A stretch of DNA of 64,000 bases from positions 77,228,450 to 77,292,449 of the forward strand of contig OZ020269.1 in assembly GCA_963971225.1 (NCBI GenBank), in the 5' to 3' direction. The stretch is from Melieria omissa (Eukaryota > Arthropoda > Insecta > Diptera > Ulidiidae). The notes below the pieces were generated by a model. The model saw only the letters and a program-made list of their open reading frames with translations, was not told the DNA's origin and did not search any database. Position numbers and translations under genes: made by a program. Positions 43,380-53,884 of this stretch are shown in pieces; within the stretch, counting starts at the first letter, position 1; each line of letters opens with the position of its first letter.

Positions 43380-43553
43380 CGGATTTATATGCAAAAACTA
43401 TGCAAAAATTGCAAAAATATGCAAAATAGGCAAACATATGCCAATATGCAGTGCATATGTGAGCTCATTCTTAATATTTTTCAATTAAAATAGTTTCTGT
43501 CTTGGTCCCGTTTAAATCGGAAGCTTCAAAAAAATATGCACTTGCATATAATT
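43380..43553 (+). repeat. dispersed repeat rich in ATATGCAAA, copy 2
   Basis: The counterpart of 38395-38613, in the same orientation, with the same order of motifs and the same end at TTGCATAT. Confidence 0.65.
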
Positions 43554-44347
43554 CCGATCCCTACTTATCATACTTAACCCTCTAGTTCCCAAGAAGGCCA
43601 CACCTTAGGATTTTTCTAGCTGATTTTACGCGTATGGAAAGGGAAATTTCCATTTTATAAAATAAATGTAGTCAGATAACGCTGCCACATGCACAATGGC
43701 AGTAATTGTAAGACAAAGTTGAAGTTTCGTGAGAAAGTAATCAAATAATTATTTTTGAAATTGTGTGAGAAACAAAACATTTTTTAAATAAATTGAGAGC
43801 CTCAATAAAACTAAAAAAATTATTGTTGAGTAGCTGATAATGTATTCTTTGAGAAAATAAAAGAAAATTACGAAAAAAGTTCTTACACTCCTCCTACCTA
43901 ACCTAAACCCTAGAGTGTCTGTAGGCATGCTTGGGATGAAAAGCCTAAATAATTAACGATCCTTGATGATGTTTTTTCGATATTTAAGCATTATTTATGG
44001 ATTTGAACCGAAATTTTGATACACCACAATGTAAAAAAGATCATGTTACTGCAAAAATTTATACTTAGGCGTAGTCCGCGGGGGTTGATGAAAGAACTAG
44101 TCTCCCCTAGTCCTTTATTTCATGGAGTATATTTGTCGACATCTGTGTGAAAAGATAACAAGGCATTAACAAATAATAATAACCGCCATATATATATACC
44201 TATACCGATTTTTTTAGTTTTTCATGTTTATACACCCCCCAAAAGCAGCGTATAAACTACCCCACGACACATTACCTCACCCCTTTTTATTTATGGTCTC
44301 TTATGTGTATGAAATGAAACTGTTACCCGTTATTTATGCTTACATAT

Positions 44348-44760
44348 TGATACGATGAGAAATTCTGTGCCAGAATGCTTTTCTCCGCACGAATGTTTTC
44401 CAAGCATACTTTTAGGCATGCACTGTGAAGTACAGCAAAACTGTTATAAATTCGCTTGGTATAGTCCGATATGGCAAGGATGGTTCTCGAAGAAATGAGC
44501 TGTGCGAGAATGGTCGAGCGCTTTCCAATTAGAAGTTGCAAGAAACTTCGGCGCGATAAGAAAAGTGGTATAAAAGCAGCAGTGGCAGCGCAAGGGGTCG
44601 AGTCTGTGTTGAGCGAGCAAAGTGGTAACAAGTGTAGATACAAGCAAAGTGTAATACTGTAAATAAAGTTAGTTTCTGATTGTTGATTTTTGCTGAGTAA
44701 CTGAAGTTGTTTTATTTTCAAAACCAATCCAAACGAACCTGTGTAGTACGTTTCGTAACA
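44348..44760 (+). repeat. 5' LTR
   Basis: It starts TGATACGATGAG and ends CGTTTCGTAACA (TG...CA). It holds TATAAAAG at 44569-44576 and AATAAA at 44662-44667, the probable promoter and poly(A) signals. Confidence 0.92.
44569..44576 (+). promoter_or_regulatory. TATA box of the Gypsy 5' LTR
   Basis: TATAAAAG stands about 90 bp upstream of AATAAA in the LTR, placing transcription start near 44600. The same box recurs in the 3' LTR and, as TATAAAAG, in the solo LTRs and the 60.5 kb array. Confidence 0.7.
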
Positions 44761-44780
44761 TTTGGTGTCAGAAATTGAGG
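44761..44780 (+). promoter_or_regulatory. probable primer binding site
   Basis: TTTGGTGTCAGAAATTGAGG directly follows the 5' LTR. TGG plus a tRNA-complementary stretch is the usual form; I do not assign the tRNA. The same start, TTTGGTGTCAGAAATTG, follows the LTR of the 63 kb element on the minus strand. Confidence 0.65.
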
Positions 44781-44835
44781 ATTGTGTTACTGAAGATAAA
44801 AAAAAAAAAAAAAATTAAATTATAAAAACGCAGAC

Positions 44836-46218
44836 ATGGTTAAACTCGAGCTGCTGAAGGTGGACCAGCTGAAGAAGGAGCTGGCTGCATGGAATTTGCC
44901 GACTGCTGGAGGAAAGTTGGAGTTGCAGCTGCGTTTGCGGGAGGCGTGTGAATCACGAGGCATTGATTGGGCTGCACACGAGTTCGGAACGCAGGAACAA
45001 GAGGCGTCGGCCAAGGTGGAGGAATCGCCTGCTGGTGCTGCGTCGATGCAAAGTACGGCTGCAGCGGCTACGCCACCACAGGCAATGGACATGAGCCAGC
45101 TTATGGTCGCAATGAAAGGCATGTTTGAAGCTTCCAACCGGAAAATGGAAACGGCGAACCGAGAAGTAGCGGAGCAAATGGAAACAAAACTCCAGGAAAA
45201 TGCGGAAAAATTTGAAAATGCGAATCGCGAGTTGTCCAGCAAGCTTCAGGAAAATTCTGAGCGCTTGGAGCAGAAAGTGGAGGAGATTTCAGACAGGATT
45301 AATGTGAAAGTTGAGCACCTGGAGACGCGAGTAGAACATTTAGACAAACGAGTGGACAGTCTGGAGGATTCGGTAAACAGAAAAATCGACGAGCGGCTTA
45401 GAGAGGTACAGCCACGAGAATGTTTGCCGCCGATTCCGGAAAGTTTCGCCACCCGAACAGAAGTGCCTACTTATGATGGTGCTACGCCATTCGATACATT
45501 CAAACTGCAATTCGACCTAGCTGCTTTGGAAAATCAGTGGACCGATATCAGGAAGGGTCGGAGATTGGCTTTGGCGCTGAAAGGTCCTGCGGCTGAGGTA
45601 ATGAAATCAGTTCCGGAATGTTCGAGAAGTGATTACGAGGCCGTCATGAGAGCGTTGGCAGTAAAGTACAGCAACGAGCACAACCATACGCTGTACTACT
45701 GTGAGCTGAAGAACCGCAGGCAAAGAGCCAGCGAGGCGCTGCAGACATATGCAGCAGACATTGAGCGGCTCGTACAGTTGTGCTACCCAAAATTCGGCGC
45801 TGATGATCTCGAAAGGATGAAGATTGAGTCGTTCATTGAAGGTCTTCATGATCCCGAGACACGTCGCAGTGCGTTGATGATGGGCAAGCCGACATTTAAG
45901 GAGACGGTGACCAGCGCGATGACATATGAAGCGACATGGATTGGAGGCAATCGGTATGCATCTGCAAGGGTACGTCAAATCCAGCCGGACAGCGGCATTT
46001 CGATCCAGGCCATAAGCTCTGAGACACCGGGCAGGCCACGGGTTGTCTCCTCTAAAGTTGTTTGCTGGACATGTGGCAAGCAGGGTCACATATCACGAGA
46101 CTGCCGCCAACGAAAGAGGCGTTCCCGTTCTCGATCGCAATCGCCTGAAGCGGGGAATACTGACGATCGAGGCTCAGCCAACAAGCGCAGGGCTGAGGAC
46201 GAGGAGTCGTTAAACTAA
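44836..46218 (+). CDS. gag: Gypsy Gag with SAP domain, coiled coil and CCHC knuckle
   Basis: An open 460-codon frame. Residues about 1-40 (LLKVDQLKKELAAWNLPTAG, then KLELQLRLREACESRG) match the SAP motif, a helix-extended-helix fold that binds DNA or RNA. Residues about 95-195 are a long heptad-rich Glu/Lys region (coiled coil). Residues about 210-370 resemble a retrotransposon Gag capsid (PTYDGATPFDTFKLQF, YYCELKNRRQRASEALQTYA). The knuckle CWTCGKQGHISRDC is at 410-423, followed by an Arg/Ser-rich tail. Gag assembles the particle and packages RNA. ATG at 44836 is the first in frame after the LTR and an A-rich leader. The gene ends in a likely frameshift site. Confidence 0.92.
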   Translation: MVKLELLKVDQLKKELAAWNLPTAGGKLELQLRLREACESRGIDWAAHEFGTQEQEASAKVEESPAGAASMQSTAAAATPPQAMDMSQLMVAMKGMFEASNRKMETANREVAEQMETKLQENAEKFENANRELSSKLQENSERLEQKVEEISDRINVKVEHLETRVEHLDKRVDSLEDSVNRKIDERLREVQPRECLPPIPESFATRTEVPTYDGATPFDTFKLQFDLAALENQWTDIRKGRRLALALKGPAAEVMKSVPECSRSDYEAVMRALAVKYSNEHNHTLYYCELKNRRQRASEALQTYAADIERLVQLCYPKFGADDLERMKIESFIEGLHDPETRRSALMMGKPTFKETVTSAMTYEATWIGGNRYASARVRQIQPDSGISIQAISSETPGRPRVVSSKVVCWTCGKQGHISRDCRQRKRRSRSRSQSPEAGNTDDRGSANKRRAEDEESLN

Positions 46219-49200
46219 AACGGGTCAGCCCAAAGGGGCGTGAGCTGATCCCCACAACCCGCTGCCCCACCGTCCTTGTCTCACAGCTGAAACGGCAACC
46301 CAGCAGCTTGACGATTGAAGGAAAGATAGATGGAAAGTTGTTCGTGTTGACACTGGATACTGGAGCGTCATATTCGATCATAAAAAGGAAGCTTCTGAAG
46401 AACTGGGAACCGCTGCATGGCATACAGCTGAGGACTGCGACTGGCGAGCGTGCGCCGGTAAGAGGAAAAGTAACAAAAACAATTGCTATCGGCACCAGCA
46501 GTCTGGAGCATGAGTTCATCGTCGCGGATATAATGGACGACGTGATTATCGGCGTGGATTTCATGATTAGGCATGGTTTTACGCTGGACCTGAAAGAAAA
46601 TGTGCTGAAGTATGCCAACGTTGAATTCCCCCTGCACACTGGCTATGACCGAAGCGTGGCGGTAAGGAAAGTTGTCTCGTGTCAACACCAGAAGATACCA
46701 GCGAATTCCGAGGCGATTGTGTGGGCAAAGGTGGACGAGGACGATGGGACAAGTCGGCTGTGGGTTGTAGAAGCGCCAAAACAAGGATACGACAACATAA
46801 TAATCGGACGTACATTAGTGGAACCCAAAAATGGCAAAATACCAGTCAGGATACTCAATCCACTGAACACGACCAGATATGTCGGAAAAGATGCGGTCAT
46901 TGGCGAGTGTAGAGAGGCTGAAGCAGTTGTCAATTGCGAAGGCAGTCCACCCGGAGGAAGTAAGAAAAGCGGTTCTAACATGGACGCCATTCCGCAGACC
47001 CAGTGGAGCAGCGAATTGACAGCCGAGCAGAAACAGAAGGCGCGGTCACTCCTGCAGCACTATGGGTCAATATTTGCAACGGAAGCGGGCGGAAGAACAG
47101 CCATAGTGAAGCACAACATCGACACCGGAAGCGCGAAACCAATCCGCCAACCGCCAAGACGAGTTCCTCTGGCCAAGAGGGAAGAGGTCACAAATTTGAT
47201 TGGAAACATGCATACAGAAAAGGTCATAGAGCCTTCGTCAGGTCCTTGGTGCTCGCCGGTCGTGCTAGTCAAGAAAAAGGATGGCAGTACCCGATTCTGT
47301 GTGGACTATCGGAAGCTCAATGACGTGACCAAGAAGGACAGCTATCCACTACCTCGGATCGATGACACCCTGGACACACTGTCAGGCACACAGTGGTTTT
47401 CCACACTCGACTTACGCAGCGGCTATTGGGAGGTGGAACTTGCAGACCAGGACAAGGAGAAAACGGCTTTTAGTGTTGGCGACGGTTTGTGGCAGTTCAC
47501 CGTCATGCCGTTTGGACTCTGCAACGCACCAGCAACATTCGAGCGGCTAATGGAGCGTGTGCTGAAAGGGCTGCATTGGCGGACGTGTCTGGTATACCTC
47601 GACGACATAATCGTGATGGGCAAAAGCTTCGACGACCACCTGGAAAAGCTGAAGGAGGTATTTGAGCGAATACAGAAAGCCGGGCTTAAACTCAACCCAA
47701 AGAAGTGCTCGCTGTTCCAAAAAGAGGTCAAGTATTTGGGTCACACGGTTTCCGCTCGCGGAGTACATACGGACGAAGGCAAGATCACGGCGGTGAAGGA
47801 GTGGCCCCGACCACGCAATCTACACGAACTCCGCAGTTTCCTGGGCCTGTGCACATACTACCGAAGATTCGTTCCAGGATTTGCGAACATAGCTGGCAGC
47901 TTGCACAAACTGACGAAAAAGAATCAAGCCTTCGCGTGGGGTGAAGAGCAGGAGCAGGCTTTTGCACGACTGAAGGAAAAACTGTGCACTGCTCCAATTC
48001 TGGCCTTCCCCGTTCCTGGAGAGATGTTTGTGCTGGATACAGATGCAAGTGGGCATAGTATTGGCGGTGTGCTGTCACAGATAATAGATGGCCAAGAACA
48101 AGTGATAGCGTACTACAGCAAAATTTTGTCAAAGCCTGAACGCAACTACTGTGTGACCCGAAGGGAGTTGCTCGCAGTACTGGAATGCGTGAAACACTTC
48201 CATAAATACCTGTATGGGCAAAAGTTTCGCCTGCGCACAGATCATGCGGCATTGAAATGGCTACTGAACTTTAAAGATCCGGAAGGCCAATTGGCGCGGT
48301 GGATCGAGCGGCTGCAGAGCTACGACTACACGGTAGAGCATCGCAAGGGTAGCAGCCATGGAAATGCCGATGCCTTGTCACGCCGTCCGTGCAAAACCGA
48401 ATGCAGGCATTGTTCGCGAGCCGAAAGCAAAGAGCAGATAGTGGACGTACGATTGGTCAGCGTTCTGCCAGAGGAGGAGTGGTCTGCGGAGAGGATACAA
48501 AAGGACCAGCGCGAGGATACGGATCTTAAAAAAATCATTGAAGGCAAGGAGCAAGGCGCACGTCCAGACTGGCAGGAGATGGCCGGTGAGAGCCCGATCG
48601 CGAAGGCTTACTGGGCGCAGTGGCAAAGTCTGCGGCTGTCTGATGGTTGCCTATACCGCGAGTGGGAGAGTGAGGATGGCCGGACCAGCAATTCCCTAAT
48701 TTTAGTCCCGAAATGCAGGATCAACGAGGTGATCGAGGCATACCATAACGACTCTAGCGGAGGGCACCTAGGCATCACAAAAACTGTCGCCAAAATAAAA
48801 AGGCGATTCTACTGGGTAGGATGCCAGGAGTCTGTCGCCGATTGGATTAAGAGCTGTGATCGATGTTCGGCTGCGAAAGGGCCAACAAGAAGATCTCGGG
48901 GCCGCATGCAGCAGTACAACATGGGAGCGCCCTTTGAGCGAATTGCCATGGACGTCGCCGGGCCATTCCCACTTAGCACTCAAGGCAACAAATATGTGCT
49001 GGTGGTGATGGACTATTTCAGCAAATGGCCCGAAGTGTATCCTATTCCTAACCAGGAGGCCACCACGGTCGCGGAAATGTTGGTAAACAACTGGGTGGCC
49101 AGATTTGGAGTTCCACTGGAGTTGCACTCGGATCAAGGCCGGAATTTCGAGTCTCTTGTATTAAAAGAAGTGTGTGAGCTACTAGGAATAAGGAAAACTC

Positions 49201-49811
49201 GCACCTGTCCTTTGCATCCCCAGTCCGACGGCATGGTGGAACGATTCAATAGAACACTGGAGGAATATCTGCGGAAAGTAGTAGGCAGGAACCAAAAGGA
49301 TTGGGACACGCATATTCCGCTGTTCTTGATGGCGTATAGGTCAGCCCCGCACGATACGACATCACTCACTCCAGCCCGAGCAGTGTTCGGCACAGAGCTG
49401 AGATTGCCTGCTGACTTGAAGTTCGGAGTGGTCAGCACGACGGAAGGCGCTAAGACTGATTACGCAGTTAATAAGCGATCGGAGCTGGAAGAAATCCACC
49501 AGTTTATAAGGGACCGTATCCAACTGGTCAGCGATAAGATGAAAGCCAGATATGATCTACGAGCTAACACAGCGGGGTTCCAAGAAGGCGATCTGGTAAT
49601 GCTTTACAACCCGCAGCGCAGGAAAGGTTTGTCTCCAAAGCTTCAAACGTCATGGGAAGGACCGTACAAAGTCGTGACCAGGATTAATGACGTGGTGTAC
49701 AGGGTTCAACGCTGCTGCAGCGGAAACGCCAGGCTGAAAGTAGTCCATTTGGAGCGCCTGGCGTCTTACTCCGGCGGAGCCTCGGTACTTGTTCGGGACG
49801 AACAAGTCTAA
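46149..49811 (+). CDS. pol: Gypsy Pol polyprotein: protease, RT, RNase H, integrase
   Basis: Open in the -1 frame relative to Gag; no ATG is needed if made by frameshifting. Counting residues from a TTG at 46308: protease DTGAS at 17-21; reverse transcriptase with FCVDYRKLNDVTKKDSYPLP, MPFGLCNAPATFERL and catalytic YLDD at 430-433; RNase H starting near DTDAS at 577; integrase zinc finger HHCC from H813 to C850 (HNDSSGGHLG, CDRC); catalytic triad D882, D942, E978 (MDVAGPF, SDQGRNF, MVERFN) with the D-35-E spacing of integrases; C-terminal GPY/F domain near 1118 (SWEGPYKVV). All key residues are present and no stop interrupts. It would copy the RNA and insert the cDNA. The frame ends 11 bases before the 3' LTR. 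Confidence 0.93.
46209..46254 (+). promoter_or_regulatory. candidate -1 ribosomal frameshift signal, gag to pol
   Basis: The Gag codons TTA AAC directly before the TAA stop form GTTAAAC (46209-46215), a heptamer known to work as a -1 slippery site in arteriviruses. Six bases later a stem begins: GGGTCAGC (46222-46229) pairs with GCTGATCCC (46244-46252) with one bulged T. The Pol frame is the -1 frame and is open from 46149 to 49811, overlapping Gag by 70 nt. Site, spacing and frame agree. Confidence 0.7.
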
Positions 49812-49822
49812 GTGATGGACAG

Positions 49823-50235
49823 TGATACGATGAGAAATTCTGTGCCAGAATGCTTTTCTCCGCACGAATGTTTTCCAAGCATACTTTTAGGCATGCACTG
49901 TGAAGTACAGCAAAACTGTTATAAATTCGCTTGGTATAGTCCGATATGGCAAGGATGGTTCTCGAAGAAATGAGCTGTGCGAGAATGGTCGAGCGCTTTC
50001 CAATTAGAAGTTGCAAGAAACTTCGGCGCGATAAGAAAAGTGGTATAAAAGCAGCAGTGGCAGCGCAAGGGGTCGAGTCTGTGTTGAGCGAGCAAAGTGG
50101 TAACAAGTGTAGATACAAGCAAAGTGTAATACTGTAAATAAAGTTAGTTTCTGATTGTTGATTTTTGCTGAGTAACTGAAGTTGTTTTATTTTCAAAACC
50201 AATCCAAACGAACCTGTGTAGTACGTTTCGTAACA
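49823..50235 (+). repeat. 3' LTR
   Basis: Identical to the 5' LTR over 413 bp. The preceding AGTGATGGACAG (49811-49822) is the only purine-rich stretch available as a polypurine tract, and is weak. AATAAA recurs at the corresponding place. Confidence 0.92.
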
Positions 50236-50539
50236 ATATATTTTAAAAAAAAATTTTTAATTTAAATTAATTAAAAAAAAAAAATTTCTTATGGGATTTT
50301 TTTTGGCTATGTTTCCCAAGCAGGCCTGTAGGCCTTCTAGTTTCTATACCCTCTATCAGGCCTCCTATGGACATGACATTTTTTTCCTCGAACAAACATT
50401 ACTTCTCCACCCAAAACTATCACTGGTAATTTTTTGTAACAAGATTAAAAACTTGGGAACTAGAGGGTTAAGTGGGCTTCTACTCAACTGCCAAACTCAA
50501 ATTACACAATACATTCCATTCAAAATGTAAAAGCTGGGT

Positions 50540-51011
50540 TTAAGAAAATCTGTTGCCAATCTGTTCGGACGAGTCACTACATGGGAAATTCTGGATGTTT
50601 TTAAAGAGAAGCCAATCTCCTGGGCGACTATTTTTCGTGTTTTGAAAGATTGCCCTAATGGGAAAGGACCGGAAAACGAAGTAATAGCTGGTCGTCTGCC
50701 GAAGTTAAGTGCCACAAGGACGAGAACCTGCTGACAAGTGCAAACAACAAAGTTGGCCAATCAACACGCAAATTAGCACGAAAACTTGGCATTTCAAAGT
50801 CTGGTGTTCACAAGATTTTAAAGAGAAACAATGTAATCTATCACAAACGTAAACCATCACCAAAGTATTCCGCGAAACAACTCGAAAATATATCAAAATG
50901 TTGCCGTGCACTTCGTTGTGAACACTTCGCTAATGAAAAATTTATAATTTTGGATGTTAAATCGTACTTCACATTTTTGCACCAGAATTAAGCGGCAATG
51001 ACGGTTTTTAC
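50540..51011 (+). pseudogene. mariner-like (maT-type) transposase, N-terminal relic
   Basis: Broken frames on the plus strand carry a helix-turn-helix and linker: STRKLARKLGISKSGVHKIL, KRNNVIYHKRKPSPKYSAKQ and FIILDVKSYFTF, where a D after ILD is the expected first catalytic residue. The reading is cut at 51012 by the Harbinger-like element and resumes at 55859. Stops and frame changes are present. Confidence 0.65.
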
Positions 51012-51379
51012 ACTAGGGCAGTTCACGATAACGTGCAAACGGTCTGGCATCATGGAATTTGCAAATGTGATGGCAAATATTTTCAACGCAACAACAAAAT
51101 GTACACATTTGTCCATGCCGAGCAGCGGCAAATTTCCCACACTGAAACTCTATTGCATATTTTTCGGCATAGGCAAAACATATTTGACAATCAATCAGCT
51201 GTTACAATTGTCGAGATGAAGCAGACGAAAAAGAAAATAAAAAGAGAAAACCGAATAAAAAGTGGACGGAGGAGGAGATTCGTACAATTTTGAGTTATTT
51301 ATTTATTTATTTATTTATTTATTAATTTAAGTCTATGAACAGATTGTTCTTACAGACACATTACAAACTAAACTTAAAA

Positions 51380-53230
51380 CTAGAGAACATGTTTTAGATC
51401 ATTTTTAAAAACATCTTTTGAAGGAAACAAGTCTAACTTGAATTTAGAAGATAGAGTGTTATACACGTTTAAAGCTCTGTATAAAGGGGAGTTTAAAGCA
51501 TAATTAGCTCGGCAAGTGCTTAAGTAGAATGTGCCTGCCTGTCGTAGCGCCTCTTGAAGGTACATTGAAGTTAATTAAAAGACGGGCAATCAACCCTTCC
51601 CACCACGATGTCAGAAACGAACATCAGTGCCAAGGTTGTTCTTCTGTTTTCCAGAGACTTTAGGTCAATTAGCTTGCAACGTGCCTCGTAGGATGGTAAA
51701 GGATCTGCAAACCTGAGAGACCTCAAAGCGAAGCGAACAAGCGACTTTTGGATTCGATCAATTCGTGAGACATGAGATGCATAAAATGGATTCCATATGA
51801 AAGAACCATATTCTAGCCTAGAACGAACCAGACTTGTATAAAGCAACTAAAGCGTGTATGGAGTAGAGAATTCCGCACCGTTACGGCGAATGAACGCTAG
51901 CAAGGAGTAGGCTTTAGGTATGATGTAATTAAAGTGGGGTACAAAGCTGAATTTAGAATAAAAAATTACCCCAAGGTCTTTAACTTCCATGATTTGACCA
52001 AGCGGGGAGTTCGCCAGGGAATACGAAGTATTTATAGGATTGGTTGACTTCGAGAAAGTGGCAAAGTGACACTTTGAAACATTAAGTTGGAGTTGGTTTT
52101 TAACACACCAACGAACGATTGAGTTTATATCCGATTGTAAATTGGAAACGTCCGAAAAATCCTTAACTTTAATGTAAAGGCAAACAAAAGGCACTGAGAA
52201 TTTCTGACGGCGTATGAAATATCATTGATAAAAAGAATGAACAACAGTGGACCAAGGATACTGCCTTGTGGTACACCAGAAGTTGCTGCAAATGGTCGAG
52301 AGTGGACATTTTCAATACTAACAAAACTTTCTCTATTTTTAAGATAACATAGGATATAAACCATGATAGCATACTAGAGTTAAACCCCAAATTTGATAAT
52401 TTTTTGATCAAAACCACGTGCGACACCTTATCAAACGCTTTCGAAAAGTCGGTGTAAATCGCATCAACTTGATATCCTTCCTGAAAGGCAGATATGCAAT
52501 ACTCGGAAAACAGTGTAAGGTTTGTTATAGTTGAACGACCCGCGACAAACCCGTGCTGAGATGGCGAGATTAAGCGTTTTACTACAAAAGATATTTTGGA
52601 GTTGACAGTGCACTCAAAGACTTTACTAGTCGTCGTTAGCTTCGTTATTGGTCTGTAATTCGCAACATTGTTTTTAATTCCAGATTTAAAGATGGGGGTT
52701 ATAAATGACTTCTTCCAGGCATCTATGAAAATCCCAGACTCAAGGGACTTATTAAATATTACCTGCAGCAAAAATTACCGTTGCAGCATTTTTTAAGAAG
52801 AAATGAGGAAATCCCGTCAAGATCCGGTTTCTTCGTTAGTTTTAAATTCGAGATGCCTAAGATTACATCATCCTCAGACAGGGTCAACGACCCAAAGTCA
52901 AAGGAATGAAAAGTTTCATTTGTAGCAGAAGAACAATCATTACCTTTTTCAAAGTTTGATTCAAAGAATTCAGAAAAAAGATTAGCGGTTTCAAGAGCAC
53001 TATTAGAGATCTTCGTCCCCAAAAACATCCAGGTAGGAATATTAGAGCTTTTCTTTTTCGAATCAACATAACGCCAAAACTCCTTGGGGTTATTTTTAAT
53101 ATTAGTTTCAAACCTCAACATATATCTTTTATGGAGAGCCTTGTCGAGAATATTAAATTCTTTCATATACATGCGCCTATGAAACCGGTAACGACATCTA
53201 GCGGTAAATAGCCGAATATTTATAAACTTC
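51380..53230 (-). pseudogene. CR1-type ORF2, reverse transcriptase part, degenerate
   Basis: Overlapping broken frames read NPKEFWRYVDSKKKSSNIP, then SKAFDKVSHVVL and SGVPQGSILGPLLFILFIND. The catalytic box, YADD in related copies, reads LLFAFTLK, so both Asp are lost. The rest of RT and the C-terminal region (LVRFALRSLRFADPLPSYEA, SNAP-like end YALNSPLYRAL) follow in further frames. At least four frame changes show long decay. Confidence 0.85.
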
Positions 53231-53243
53231 GGAACCGTACCAA

Positions 53244-53834
53244 ATGTCATGTTTACTTCTTCTGTCATATGTCAACAATATTCAGTTCACAATTTGTCAA
53301 GTTTCATCCAACAACGCATTGTTTGACGCTCCGGAAAATGTCGGATTACGTGCCTACAAATTACGATTTGCGGACACAGTTAATTTTGTGTTACCATTTG
53401 AAGAAAAAAACCTTCTAAAACCTGGTGAAACGGTTAACGGTGAACGTTACCAACAACAATTGGCCGATTTGAACCGTGCTATATGCCAAAAACGCCCAGA
53501 ATATGAAGCCAGGCAACACAAAGTGATTTTCCTCGATGACAACGCACCACCACACCGCACTAGAGCCACCAAAGAATTGGTTGCATCGTACAACTGGGAA
53601 GCTCTTGCTCATGCGGCTTACTCACCAGACTTGGCGCCTTCGGATTATCACATGTTCGCATCGATGGGCCACGCATTAACGGAACAGCGCTTCAATTCTC
53701 ACGCAGAAGCCAAAAAATGGATCGATGATTGGTTTCAGGCAAAAGACGAAACATTTTTTTGGCGAGGCATCCATAAATTGCCTGAGAGATGGGAAAAATG
53801 TGTAGCTAGCGATGGCCATTACTTTGAAGAATAA
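53244..53834 (+). pseudogene. mariner transposase, C-terminal half
   Basis: The frame reads NLLKPGETVNGERYQQQL, then catalytic Asp in VIFLDDNAPPHRTR and YSPDLAPSDYHMF (D34D spacing), and the C-terminus FFWRGIHKLPERWEKCV to a stop. The N-terminal HTH domain and first catalytic Asp are missing; the first 35 codons are unrelated sequence. The 3' inverted end is probably CAACCTGG next to TA (about 53873-53880). It lies in the second CR1 LINE. Confidence 0.85.
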
Positions 53835-53884
53835 AATTGTAATCATTTCCTCACAATAAACGTGTTTTTTTCAACCTGGTAGTA

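Larger units (their letters stand above)
44348..50235 (+). mobile_element. complete Ty3/Gypsy LTR retrotransposon, no env
   Basis: A 5888-bp element with two 413-bp LTRs that appear identical base for base, flanked by ATAT (44344-44347, 50236-50239). Gag (44836-46218) and Pol (46149-49811) are both open, in different frames. Pol order is protease, reverse transcriptase, RNase H, integrase, the Gypsy order. Pol stops 11 bases before the 3' LTR, so there is no env gene. Identical LTRs and intact frames mean a very recent insertion that may be able to move. I do not assign a clade within Gypsy. Confidence 0.92.
43574..50471. mobile_element. piggyBac-like TTAA element, family I, holding a Gypsy element
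   Basis: Inverted ends of 20 bp, TTAACCCTCTAGTTCCCAAG on the left and its reverse complement on the right, with TTAA at both edges. Its native sequence is about 770 bp on the left and 230 bp on the right. The Gypsy element at 44348 inserted into it at ATAT. No transposase of its own is seen. Confidence 0.85.

Noticed and set aside
49812..49822. env gene in the complete Gypsy element
   Set aside because: Only 11 bases separate the Pol stop from the 3' LTR; there is no room for env.
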